The notes under the pieces were generated by a model. That model did no database searches. It had not been told where the DNA came from and worked only from the letters and a program-made list of their open reading frames with translations. Shown here one piece after another: positions 54,201-63,585 of a stretch of 64,000 nt of DNA. The stretch spans positions 61,318,115 to 61,382,114 of the forward strand of contig CP092876.1 of the NCBI GenBank assembly GCA_030710605.1. The letters are read 5' to 3'. Source of the DNA: Cordylochernes scorpioides. Its lineage: Eukaryota > Arthropoda > Arachnida > Pseudoscorpiones > Chernetidae. Each line of letters starts with the position of its first letter. Position 1 is the stretch's first letter. The position numbers and the translations under genes are program-made.

Positions 54201-55226
54201 GACTTTGATTTCTCCTTGTCCTATCCCTTTGACCTGCAGCTTATTGCCATTAGCAACCACAACATTTTGTGTTTGTTCTCTGTTAAGTTCAGTGAAGAAG
54301 CTTTCATCGTACGCCATATGAGATGTGGCTCCAGAGTCGATGAACCAGTTGTGTACACTTGCTTCTCGTTGAGTGCAATTGAGAGCTTTTGGGTTAGGTC
54401 CTTTTGTTGTTCTCTGATTTGTTGATTGTTCTTGGGTGACACTCGACTGATTTGTGTACTTTGGTACGTTTCCTCTTCTGAAGTTTTCATATTTGTACTC
54501 TTTGTTGCTGTTGTTTCGCTTTTGATAGTGCCAACATTCTTCTTTGGAGTGGTTTGGTTTGTGGCAGAAAGAACAAAATTTCTTCTCTTTTTCTCTTCTT
54601 TGGCTTGAAGCTCCGTGGAGGCTTTTTAAGGCTTTTGATGCGGTGCTTTCGTCTTTCGAGCTTTCTACTCTGCGTGTGTGTTCATCAAGGAGTTTGTTCT
54701 TGGTGAATTCAAGCGTTAGCTCGTCATCAGGCCTTGATTCCAACATCGTGATGAGATTTGAGTAGCTCTTTGGAAGCGAGCAAAGCAGTATAGCCGTGAT
54801 GTGAGAGTCCTTTAGTGTTTCGCCAATGGTTCGCAGTTTGTCGACAAGTTCCATCATGGTAGTGATGTGCTGCTGCATGTCTTTGTCTTCTTCGAGTTTT
54901 AAGCTGTATAGCTTCCTTAGCAAATAAATTTTTCCTGAGAGTGTTTTTCTTTCATAGATATTTTTAAGAGTGTCCCAGGTAGCTTTGGCTGTTAGTAGGT
55001 TTTTGACATGCACTATTTGTGAGTCGGCGATGCTTAGATTAATGATAGCTCTAGCTTTTGAGTCTTTCTTTTTCCATTCGATTTTAGGTTCATCTGGAAT
55101 ATTTTCGGTGACAACTTCCCAAAGATCTTCCTTTTGCAAAAGCATTTCGATTTTGAAAGACCATAGTGAGTAGTTATAGCCGTCGAGCTTATTTAGGGTT
55201 ACATCGTGGCTCGGGAGTGACGCCAT
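51218..55226 (-). pseudogene. Copia gag-pol polyprotein with one frameshift and one stop
   Basis: Domains in order on the minus strand: gag (about residues 1-210, LDGYNYSLWSFKIEMLL); zinc knuckle CSFCHKPNHSKEEC (218-231); aspartic protease FIDSGATSH (DSG 297-299); integrase zinc region (H439, H443, C473, C476); and core with D504, D567 and E603 (DD35E; VHSDICG, RTDNGREY, NGVAERKN). After residue about 820 a one-base shift in the A-run near 52738-52760 breaks the frame. RT continues as EKWLQAMNEELNSLEKNNVW and LDVKTAFLHGDLD, with the catalytic LYVDDMLLASDS. A TAA at 52151-52153 follows, then the same frame runs on through FIGIEIS to RNase H (SLSSTEAELISAAEA, KHIATKIHHLKDL). All catalytic motifs are intact. 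Only the two lesions prevent a full product. Confidence 0.95.
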
Positions 55227-55302
55227 TTTTGCTAAGCCTTTTTTTTTCTTTGTCTTAACTCGTTAGTTGAATTTCATGCAATATTCAGTCTCATAATCTA
55301 AT

Positions 55303-55512
55303 TGTTGTAAGATTTAGGTACTTACAGCTTGTAGGAAGGCATGAGGACGTTGAGGATTATATGATAATAATCTTTATTATCCATTTAGCAAGAAAGACAA
55401 AGTTATGGTAGCGAACAGTTATTGTAAGTATAGAGAAGAAAGGTAAACAAACAGTTGTGATGATGATAGGTCCAGTGTGGCGCTAGCTGTCGTAGCATTC
55501 AGTTATCCAACA
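55303..55512 (-). repeat. Copia 5' LTR
   Basis: 210 bp, reads as identical to the 3' LTR. The start codon of the polyprotein lies 76 bp downstream in the sense direction (55226). I could not assign the primer-binding site with confidence. Confidence 0.95.
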
Positions 55513-55852
55513 ATTTATATTATCAAATTATGTGGCTAATATATTGCCTCACATATATTTCGAAATATAAAACTTCAAATTTGAGCGTCTAATATAAATA
55601 TAAATTGAAAAATTGCTTTTTAAAATAATTTAATTAATGGCCGAGCATGACACTAACGTCGAGCTAATTGCGCTATTTTTCGATTTTTAAATATATTTTT
55701 GAGGATAATTGAATAATTCCGGTACAAAATGTAATATGTATACAAAAGATTGGCGTTTAAAATTGAGTATTGAGCTTTAAAAAATAATAAGATATTTAAA
55801 CATATATATAACAAATATATTCAGAATATAAAGAATATATTTTTAAAAAATT

Positions 55853-55950
55853 CATTTTAACTTTTCGAATTTGTAGATTGTATAGGAAATATATTATAAT
55901 ATTAAAGAATATATTTCCTATACAATCTACAAATTCGAAAAGTTAAAATG
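55853..55950. repeat. Perfect 43-bp inverted repeat inside the hAT
   Basis: The left arm 55853-55895 (CATTTTAACTTTTCGAATTT onward) and right arm 55908-55950 are exact inverses around a 12-bp AT centre. They could form a stable hairpin. Confidence 0.85.
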
Positions 55951-56184
55951 GATTTTTTTTTAAATGTTCAATTATTGTTTTTAATGTTTTGTAAGTAAAA
56001 TGTATATATATATACTATCTATAAATAACACGCATCAAATAAATTTAATGCTTAAAATATCCAATTATTTATATTGATAACATGCGTGACTCGTGAACAG
56101 GAGAATCGAGGAGTTAAAAGAATCAAAGAACGAAAAGAATCAGTTCAGAATCAGATCGGGAACTTGCTACCGATTCGATTCCCG

Positions 56185-56400
56185 AATGAATCGTCTTCCA
56201 ATCTTCGATTCTTCGATTCTTTCGATTCTTTCGATTCTTCGATTCTTTCGATTCTTTCGATTCTTCGATTCTTTCGATTCCCGAGAATTGAAAGGAGTGG
56301 GAGTCAGAAGAACCGTGATTCTTCTTTGGGAATCGAATCGAAGAGCGCTCTTTCGGATGAGTGAATCAAAAGAATCGATTCTCGATTCACTTGCCCACCT
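56185..56400. promoter_or_regulatory. hAT subterminal motif cluster (right end)
   Basis: Many copies of TTCGATTCTTTCGATTC-like sequence and AATCGATTC lie within about 220 bp of the right TIR. The left end (47140-47225) carries the same motifs (AGAATCGATTC, ATCGATTCTTCGATTC). In hAT elements such repeated subterminal motifs are transposase-binding sites; that role here is inferred. Confidence 0.55.
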
Positions 56401-56749
56401 CTAGTTGTAAGTATTTAGCTCGCGTCGGTTTCTGCAATGTCATCATTTGAGCAAAGGGCAAATATTAAATTCTGTGTAAAATTAAAAATGTCTTCCACGG
56501 AGACTTTAGCATTAATGAATGAAGCTTAAGAAGAGGGAAAATTGTCACGAACGCAAGTTTATTTCTGGTATAAACCTTTTAAAGATGGCCGTAATAGCAT
56601 CGCAGATGAATCAAGGTCAGGTCGGCCATTGACGTCAACAACAGATCGCAATATTGGACAGGTACGTGATTTAATTGTTGCTGATAGAAAAATTACTATT
56701 GATAATATATCTGGAATACTTTAAATTTCGTATGGTAGTTGCCAAAATT

Positions 56750-57947
56750 TTATCGGTGAACATTTAAACATGAAAAAACTTTGTGGTTATTTTGTCCCAC
56801 GAAATTCAACAGATCAACAATGAGAAACCAGATTATACAAGGTATGTCCCATAAGTTCCCGGACTGGGTCCATAAAAAAAAGGTAAGATTTTTAAATTTT
56901 TTTTTATTAAAACTTTTCAAAGTAATCCCCCTTGCTTCAACGCACCAGCGCCATCGTTTCTCCCAATTGTCGAAACAGTTTTTATAAGCCTCTTTTGGAA
57001 TGCTCTTCAATGCTAACGGCGATTTTTCTATTATGTCATCCCTGGTGTCAAAATGTCTTCCTTTTAGAACTGCTTTAAGTTTGAGGAACAGGAAAAAGTC
57101 ATTTGGTGCGATGTCTGGGAAATAGGGTGGTTGAAGTAGGATTTGTGTCCCGTTTTTCGCCAAAAAGCTAGTCATCAAGTGCGCTGTGTGAGGGCGAGCA
57201 TTGTCATGGTGTAGGATCCAGCCACCATTAGTCCATTTTTCTGGCCGTTTTTTTCGAATCGCTTCCCTTAGACGGCGAAGAATGCCCAAATACATTTCCT
57301 TAATAACTGTTTGGCCTGCAGGAAGATACTCGTGATGAACAATGCCCTTGTTATCCGAAAAAGCGACCAGCAACACCTTGTTTCTGGATTTTTTTGGGTC
57401 TAGGCTCACCCTAACCTCTCCACTCGGCAGATTGAGGTTTGGTTTCAGGGTCATAGCCATAGACCCATGTCTCGTCGCCTGTGATTATCTTGTCTTTACA
57501 TTCTGGATCCGTTCTTGTTATTTCCATCATGTCCTCACAGGTTGCAAGCCGACACAGTTTTTGCTCATTGGTGAGGAATCTTGGGATGAATTTTGCAGGA
57601 GTCTTTTTGAGCTTCAAATCTTCGGTTACAATCCTTCCAATCGTTGTTTTAGAGATGCCTGTGTCTTGCTCTAGCTCCAGCAAAGTGGTTCGAGGATTTT
57701 CTTTTATCAAATCGGTGATTTTTTGCACATTTTCATCAGTCCTTTGAAATTTTGGGCGTCCTTGACGAGGATCATCTTCAATGGAAATTCTGCCAGCTTT
57801 AAATCTAGAATGCCATTCAAAAACAGTTGTTCTCTTTGGGGGGTCATTGGGGAATGCTTTATTAAGCATTTCAAAAGTTTCGGTTGCTGATATTTGAAGT
57901 TTCACACAAAATTCTATGCAAATCCTCTGCTTCAATTTTTGTTCCAT
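56750..57947 (-). pseudogene. Mariner D,D34D transposase (family 1), nearly intact
   Basis: It starts MEQKLKQRICIEFCVKLQIS. The HTH segments (KRTTVFEWHSRFKAGRISIE, TGISKTTIGRIVTEDL) and the catalytic ITGDETWVYGYD are intact. A TAG at 57411-57413 ends the first open part where the sister copy has a Gln codon. A shift in the following A-run restores KSRNKVLLVAFSDNKGIVHH. The second Asp (HHDNARPHT) and third Asp (IAPNDFFLF) are spaced 34 residues apart. The usual stop after ITLKSF is lost, so the open frame runs through the TIR and 88 bp into flanking sequence to 56750. The element needs two repairs at most to be coding, so it is younger than the plus-strand copy. Confidence 0.92.
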
Positions 57948-58143
57948 CGTAAAATCGCCGCAGCGCTAGGTGTGACCTTTAAATAAATTAGAATAACCTT
58001 GGCGCGCGCGCAAGTACCGCCTCGATATTGGTACCACCGTGTATCCAGATATTTTGTCTATAATAAACAGCCAAATTCATTTACATTTTTCATTTATTTA
58101 TTTTTTTATGGACCCAGTCCGGGAACTTATGGGACATACCTTG
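56838..58143 (-). mobile_element. Mariner element (family 1), reverse-strand copy
   Basis: 1306 bp. TIRs CAAGGTATGTCCCATAAGTT at 56838 and its inverse ending 58143, identical over at least 28 bp. TA on both sides (56836-56837, 58144-58145). It is closely similar to the copy at 27120-28416 but much less decayed. It sits within the transposase gene of the family 2 mariner. Confidence 0.94.
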
Positions 58144-58865
58144 TATAATGCAAAGATTTAATTGAAACTGCAAATAATGATTCGGATATTTTAAAAACAA
58201 TAATAACTGGTGATGAAACATGGTTCTTTCTTTTTGATCCACAAACCAAAAAAACAATCACTCGAATGACACACACCAAGTTCTCCTTGAAAGAAGAAAG
58301 TTCGTCTTGACAAATCCAAACGAAAAGTAATGCTTGTAGTGTTTTTCGATTATCAAGGGCTTATCTATTATGAATTTATTAAAGAGGGGGTTACTATTAA
58401 TAAACAGGCATACAAAGAAATACTTGTGCGCCTTCGTGATGCGATAAGAAGAAAAAGAAACCAACTCTTTAAATCAAAACAGTGGTAATTGCTACATGAT
58501 AATACCCCTGCTCATAGAACCTTTATTGTTCAAGACTATTTAGCCAAACTCTCTGTATATGTCTAACCGTATCCTCCGTACTCTCCTGGTATCGCCCCAT
58601 GTGATTTCTTCTTCTTTCCAAACATAAAATGACGTTGAAAGGGAGGCGCCTTTCATCGTCATCAGAAGTAATTGAAGATGCGACGGTGGAGCTAAACAAG
58701 CTTTAAAAAATTGACTTTAAAATATCATTTCAACAGCTTTTTCCATGCTGGAAAAAAAATGTGTAGATAACCAAGGCTCCTATTTTGAAAATTTTTATGT
58801 TTAAATTACTATACTATGAATAAATAATTAATTTAAAAAGTTCGGAACCTTTTGATTTTACCTTG

Positions 58866-59220
58866 TATATAGGTTGAAATAAAAGCGCCAAGTTAAGAAG
58901 TTCGAAAAATAGCCCTTTGATTCATGATTCTGATATATGTGTGATCTACAGTCTTTCTTAGTTATATTATATTCATGTTACTTGAATTTTGCCTGTTTTG
59001 AAGTTTCATTTATGTGAGAGCTGTACCAATGCTAATACAATTCCTTTTTTTATCTTCAGCCTTGCTCGAATTCTTCTGACCATCAGTTGCCACTACCAAC
59101 CTGTGCAATTAGTCCCGTGCAACAGGGTAGAAAAGATTGAGTAAAACATTGACAAAATAATGACAAAGAATACTCATGTGTATTGAGAAAATAATGAAGA
59201 TGTCGACATCTCTGATTATA
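58866..59220. other. AT-rich, nothing recognised
   Basis: Right flank of the nested complex; no feature supported. Confidence 0.4.
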
Positions 59221-59221
59221 T

Positions 59222-59510
59222 GCAACTTTGAAAACATTAAGACGCGAATGTTTATTTGCACAAACAAATAACACTTCTACTGTCCTTACTGCGATTAAAA
59301 ATATTGGGTTTCGCCAATTTAATCTACCAATCCGCTTCTTTAGAGCTCTAATACTATATTGGATCACTCTGCTTATATACGCTGCACTAAAGAGTGGAGT
59401 CCTTGAAATGGTTTTCAAGCGGATTATGTAGAATTACATATAAATATTTTCATCGAGGAATGTTCTTCCGCAAACAATAAGGACAGGGCCAGTCAGGCAT
59501 AAATTAATAC
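59222..59510 (+). repeat. MITE family F copy
   Basis: It reads GAAAACATTAAGACGCGAAT, ACTTCTACTGTCCTTACTGC, GGGTTTCGCCAATTTAATC, TTTAGAGCTCTAATAC. It lacks the GGGAGGG core by a small deletion. The tail (AACAATAAGGACAGGGCCAG) pairs with the segment near 4310-4350. Confidence 0.6.
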
Positions 59511-59514
59511 AAAG

Positions 59515-59750
59515 CATTTAACGCGCCATCTATGTATATTAAATGAAAACATTAAGACGCGAATGCCTATTTTCACAAATAAATTAAACTTCTATTGTTC
59601 ATACTGCGATGAAAATTTATTGGGAGGGCTTGGTTTATCCGTAGTGAACCCTCCCAGCGGCTTCGTCATTTTAATCTACCAGCCCGCTTCTTAGAGCTCT
59701 AATACTGTATTGAAATCATTCCGATTATATATGCTAGACTGAAGGGTGGG
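59515..59750 (+). mobile_element. MITE family F, well-preserved copy
   Basis: It starts ATTTAACGCGCCATCTATG. It runs AACATTAAGACGCGAATGC, ACTGCGATGAAAATTTATTG, GGGAGGGCTTGGTTTATCC, GTAGTGAACCCTCCCAGCGG, TTAATCTACCAGCCCGC and ends near GATTATATATGCTAGACTG. It is the best reference for the non-palindromic form of the family. Confidence 0.7.
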
Positions 59751-60529
59751 CTTTCTTTTTTCGAAATTTCATATAAATTATTGAGTTGCCTCAACCGGTG
59801 CCATCATATATAGAAGCTAGGGAAATTAAAGACATCAAAATAAGCTATTAGATTAATATTTTTCGTTGAATACAAGCAAAATGGACTGAATATCGTGAAG
59901 AAATACATTGATAGGTTTTTATTAAGGTGTTTTCTCTGGTCGCAATCAAATAGTTCAAATATATTTTATATTTTAAATCTCTATCTCTTCTCTGCGTAAA
60001 TATTTATCTTTCTGAGAAACCTCACGGTCGATTCCAAACTTATTGGATAACGTGCATGGCTATTTGAACAATCTTTTTATTCCTTCTATATATCTTTCCT
60101 CGAATTTGAATTAAATTCATATATAATATTCTAATGTTTTTCTGAAAGTTGTGTGTTTTTTTTTTTTGCAGAACTCCTCTCAAACTATGAATAGTTTTGA
60201 TGTGGTATTTGTCCAGATGTAATTCACGGGTGATATCTCGATTTTTCCACTTTTTATTTGAAAGGTGAAGTTAAATTTATTATCATTAAATCAGACGCGA
60301 TATCCCTACAAAGGCTATTTACGTCAATAAAAAACACTAAACACAGAGGCTATTTTACATTAACAATTGAATATATAATTATAAAGTTTGAGTAGAAGTT
60401 AAATAACGAAAAGAAAGGTATATAGTTATATCTTGCCTTTATGAAATATCAATAAATAGTAGCGATACTGAGGTGATGATGATACATATTTATTGTTATC
60501 ATCATTACTAATACTTTTAATATTTTATA
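59751..60529. other. AT-rich, nothing recognised
   Basis: No gene or RNA supported. AAATCTCTATCTCTTCTCT near 59980 also occurs before the candidate exon at 63586. Confidence 0.35.
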
Positions 60530-60790
60530 TAGATAACACACAAATAGAGCTTACAGTTTTAAAGTTTTAAGCAATCTCCTCCAAATATACTGAACTATAC
60601 ACAGCGATCTATATACTAAAATTGTCGTTATTTTTTACTTTCGTGTGTCACACTTATTTTTATTCTTCAAATATAATTAGTTATATCTATTTTATAATTG
60701 ATTCAATTTCTAATAATCGATTTTTCATTTCAAAATTTTACTTTATATTTTTATCATCCCCAAATTTCTTTGTTTTTAAAACGTGCGTAT
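60530..60790 (+). repeat. Inverted-repeat arm (pairs with 62240-62520)
   Basis: TTTTAAGCAATCTCCTCC, ATATACTGAACTATACACA, TTTTACTTTCGTGTGTCACA and TTATTTTTATTCTTCAAATA recur inverted at 62240-62520. A third, shorter copy in direct orientation is at 60960-61110 (ATACACTAACAGAGATTTTA, CTCCTCCAAAGATACTGAAC). Confidence 0.65.
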
Positions 60791-60959
60791 ATTATTGAAT
60801 TTAATTGATTTCTAATGGAAGAGATTACGTGGTTCGATTTCTATTATTATTTATTTCTTTTATTATAATTGTATGTTTATAGGTTTGTTACATATTTGCA
60901 ATATTTTACTGTTCACAAGCAAAAGCTGCCAAAAGTCAATACATATTTCAATTTATCTG

Positions 60960-61110
60960 TTATATTACAGTAATCGCCGATTCCAGTATCAATACCGAAA
61001 TACATATAGATAATACACTAACAGAGATTTTAGTTGTAAAGGTTTAAGCAATCTCCTCCAAAGATACTGAACTAGAAACTTTACTTGGGGATCTATTCTG
61101 GATGGACAGG
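60960..61110 (+). repeat. Partial copy of the 60530 repeat
   Basis: Shares AATACACTAACAGAG and TTTAAGCAATCTCCTCCAAA with the arms described at 60530 and 62240; it extends them outward (GATTCCAGTATCAATACCG). Confidence 0.55.
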
Positions 61111-61474
61111 ATTTGACCATTTGCATATCTGCCCCAATGTATATTATATAATATAAAATGCATTTTTTTTCAAAAACATGTATTTTATTTTCATTCATTG
61201 ACTGTTCTACATATTTTGACCATATATTTATAACATAACTTTGAATATTGTTGTAAATATGTATAGTTGACCTACCTATTTTTTTAAAAATCACGAATAT
61301 AGAATTCATCTTATAAATTCTATATTACTCTAATAAATAATTTTATGTGTAATTTGCTTCAAGTAATTCTAAATGAAAACTACTTGATAAGTAAATAATA
61401 TTTTTTCTATTTTCACGACTGTACCTTCAATTCCCTATCCTTTTCAACACAACAAAACAAAATATTCATAACAT

Positions 61475-61570
61475 CTATATTCTTTGTTAGAAAGTATTTT
61501 TATTCAAACTTACTCTTAAAATTCTGCTTCTACTAAACTAAAATATACCCATTGCGATTTTCAAGCCACT
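61475..61570 (+). repeat. Dispersed repeat family K, three copies in 61.4-63.0 kb
   Basis: TTTGTTAGAAAGTATTTTTA, followed by CTTACTCTTAAAATTCTG and AAATATACCCATTGC, recurs at about 62930-63005 (same strand) and inverted at about 61905-62005. The related copies carry ATCTGCCC.AATGTATATA just before. Confidence 0.6.
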
Positions 61571-61573
61571 CTC

Positions 61574-61640
61574 TATACTCTTAATGTGCCTTCTTCACCC
61601 GTGTGTTTGGCCGAAGGGCCTGTGAACACATTAAGAGTAT

Positions 61641-61641
<1 letters not shown>
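61574..61641. repeat. Hairpin with perfect 15-bp stem
   Basis: TATACTCTTAATGTG (61574-61588) and CACATTAAGAGTATA (61627-61641) pair exactly around a 38-base loop that contains its own GGCCGAAGGGCC. A further ACATTAAGAGTATAGATGG at about 61889 belongs to the same family. Confidence 0.6.

Positions 61642-61667
<26 letters not shown>
61641..61667 (+). repeat. (AC)n microsatellite
   Basis: About 13 uninterrupted AC units. Confidence 0.97.
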
Positions 61668-61671
<4 letters not shown>

Positions 61672-62239
61672 CCTTTATTAGGGACTTGCCTCATACAGAA
61701 TCTTCCATTTGGGTAAGGTAATAATCATCTTGTGTTATTTTCATACAAATTGAACTGGCTTTACTCTTCATCTCAAAGACATTCACTTGTTGACTGGTGC
61801 TTACATAATAATGATCTAAATAATTATAGTAAGCTATTGCCTTTGAATAGTTTGCTGATATTTTTACGAAAGCAATACGTAGGGTGAAGACATTAAGAGT
61901 ATAGATGGTGGTTCAAAATTGCAACAGATATATTTATTAGAATCAACATTACAAGTAAGGTTGAATGAAAATTCTTTATACAAAGTATATACATTAGGGC
62001 AGTACGACCACGGATAAATCCCGGGCATCCATAGTAGAATTCCAAGGAAAATTTCCACAGAAAAGTAATTCAGAAGAGTATTCAATAATTAAATTAGAAA
62101 CACGAAAATAATATACTATTTGAAAAATTAATATTATATTATTTATAATAAAACCTACTTGTTTTAAAACAATGGAATTTGATGTGAGCAATAGTTACCC
62201 AGAAATTATTTGAAATAGAAAAAATAAAAATCAGGTAAA

Positions 62240-62520
62240 ACGTTTATTTTAATTTTGAATTTGAAAAAATTGTGTGTGGAATTTGGTGATTATGAATATA
62301 TAAAGGGAAATTTGAAGCAAAAATCTAAGATTGGAAAATTGAATTAATTTAAAATGAATATAACAACTGATATTTATAGAATAAAAATAAATGTGACACA
62401 CGAAGTAAAAATAATGAAAATTTTGGTATATAGATAGCTATGTATATTTCAGTATCTTTAAAGAGGAGATTTTTAAAACTTTACAACTGAAAACTCTGTT
62501 AGTGTATTATCTCTATATAG
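62240..62520 (-). repeat. Inverted-repeat arm (pairs with 60530-60790)
   Basis: Reverse complement of the 60530 repeat over about 270 bp with moderate divergence, 1.45 kb away. The two could be the ends of one large inverted-repeat element or independent insertions. Confidence 0.6.
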
Positions 62521-62583
62521 ATTATATGAGTTACGATATTGGAATATGATTACTGAAATACAACGATATATTAAATATTGCGA

Positions 62584-62840
62584 ATGAAGATATTAAGACG
62601 CTAATGTTTCTTTTCACAAATAAATCAAACTTCTACTGTCCTTACCGCGATGAAAAAATATTGGGAGGGCTTGGCTTATCAATAGTGAACCCTCCCACTG
62701 ATGAGCCAAGCCCTCCCAATATTTTTACGTCGCAGTAAGGACAGTAGAAGTTTGATTTATTTGTGAAAAGAAATATTAGCGTCTTAATATCTTCATGCGT
62801 TATATATAGATGGCGCGTTATTGCTTTGTATTAAGCTATA
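62584..62840. mobile_element. Palindromic MITE family F with 93-bp arms
   Basis: Left arm 62584-62676 and right arm 62704-62796 are inverted copies with about three mismatches: ATGAAGATATTAAGACGC, CACAAATAAATCAAACTTCT, ACTGTCCTTAC, TATTGGGAGGGCTTGGCT. The 27-bp centre carries AATAGTGAACCCTCCCACT. Outside the right arm are GATGGCGCGTTATTGC and TTTGTATTAAG, the outer family end. Confidence 0.85.
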
Positions 62841-63242
62841 TTAAAGTTTAGAATGAGGGGATCATATATCGCCGCAACTCTTTTGGATGTCCAGGATTTA
62901 ATAGTGTTCGTATCTGCCCGAATGTATATACTTTGTTAGAAAGTATTTCCATTTAACCTTATTTTAAATGCTGATTCTAAGAAATCAGAATATACCCATT
63001 GTCGAAATCCGCAATCCGTTTACCATGAATATATTAAAGTGTTTATTGACTTTTTCAGTTTTTGCTTGTAAATAACAATAAATAATAAACAAAATGATGC
63101 TAACATATTGATAAAGGTAATTATATAACAATTGAATTAGAAACACGGAATATCTATCAGAAATTAATTGAATTCTATAATTCAAACGCACATCAACTGA
63201 AAACAAAACAATTTGTTGATGGAAATAAATAAAATATTTTTT

Positions 63243-63375
63243 TTAAGACGAGAGTGTTTATTTCACAATTAAATCAAACTTTTAATTATCAAACTTCTAG
63301 TTATTTGTGGAAGAAACATTTGCGTCTTATGTTTTCATTTGTTATATATAGATGGCGCGCTATTTCTTTGTATTA
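63243..63375. repeat. MITE family F, short palindromic derivative
   Basis: It reads TAAGACGAGAGTGTTTATTT, AAATCAAACTTTTAATTATC then inverted AAACTTCTAGTTATTTGTGG and AACATTTGCGTCTTATG, GATGGCGCGCTATTTC. The core between the arms is deleted. Confidence 0.6.
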
Positions 63376-63585
63376 AAGTTAAAATTTGAAAGAAAATATT
63401 CTTCGAATGGAAAATTGAATTAATTAATTAAATAAATATATAGATTATATAACCATATTAACTGAAAAAACATTTATTGAAACTATATTATTTATACATT
63501 TATTTACTTATCAAAACATGTGAGAAGATAGTTCTTTTTTAAATGTAAAGTGAGACTCATAAAATCTCTATCTCTTCTCTAACAG

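Larger units (their letters stand above)
51018..55512 (-). mobile_element. Ty1/copia LTR retrotransposon, complete structure
   Basis: A 4495-bp element with two 210-bp LTRs (51018-51227, 55303-55512), flanked by ATTTA on both sides (51013-51017, 55513-55517). It is transcribed leftward. One polyprotein (55226 to 51218) has the copia order gag, protease, integrase, RT, RNase H. By eye the two LTRs show no difference, so the insertion is young, yet the polyprotein carries one frameshift and one stop. It lies inside the hAT element. Confidence 0.96.
47128..56403 (-). mobile_element. hAT element carrying a Ty1/copia insertion
   Basis: The ends are TAGAGGTGGGCAAAACGATT at 47128 and CACTTGCCCACCTCTA ending 56403. 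The 8-bp GTTGTAAG lies directly outside each end (47120-47127, 56404-56411), a perfect hAT-type target duplication. Both subterminal regions are full of GAATCGATTC-like motifs. The transposase lies on the minus strand at 47558-49547. Removing the copia insertion gives about 4.8 kb. The element cannot be autonomous because its transposase is broken. Confidence 0.92.
56437..58800 (+). pseudogene. Mariner transposase (family 2), interrupted by another mariner
   Basis: It starts MSSFEQRANIKFCVKLKMSS. Readable parts: STETLALMNEA then a stop, LSRTQVYFWYKPFKDGRNSI (HTH), GRPLTSTTDRNI, and another stop after NISGIL. The family 1 mariner then sits at 56838-58143. After it: TIITGDETWFFLFDPQTKK (first Asp), a frameshifted NACSVFRLSRAY/RKVMLVVFFDYQG-type segment, LHDNTPAHRTFIVQDYL (second Asp) and SPGIAPCDFFFF (third Asp, D34D pattern). 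The C-terminal part with CWKKNV ends near 58770-58800. Besides the insertion there are at least four stops or shifts. It is an old copy. Confidence 0.88.
46956..58865 (+). mobile_element. Mariner element (family 2), split by hAT and mariner insertions
   Basis: The outer TIRs are CACGGTAGGATCAAAAAGTT at 46956 and the inverse at the far end, TTTTGATTTTACCTTG ending 58865. TA flanks both (46954-46955, 58866-58867). It holds a 9276-bp hAT at 47128-56403 (duplication GTTGTAAG) and a 1306-bp mariner of family 1 at 56838-58143 (duplication TA). Subtracting both and their duplications leaves about 1318 bp, the normal size of a mariner. This arithmetic strongly supports the assignment of distant ends to one element. 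Confidence 0.9.

Noticed and set aside
52880-55173. Plus-strand ORFs opposite the copia polyprotein
   Set aside because: Antisense shadows of the gag-pol frame.
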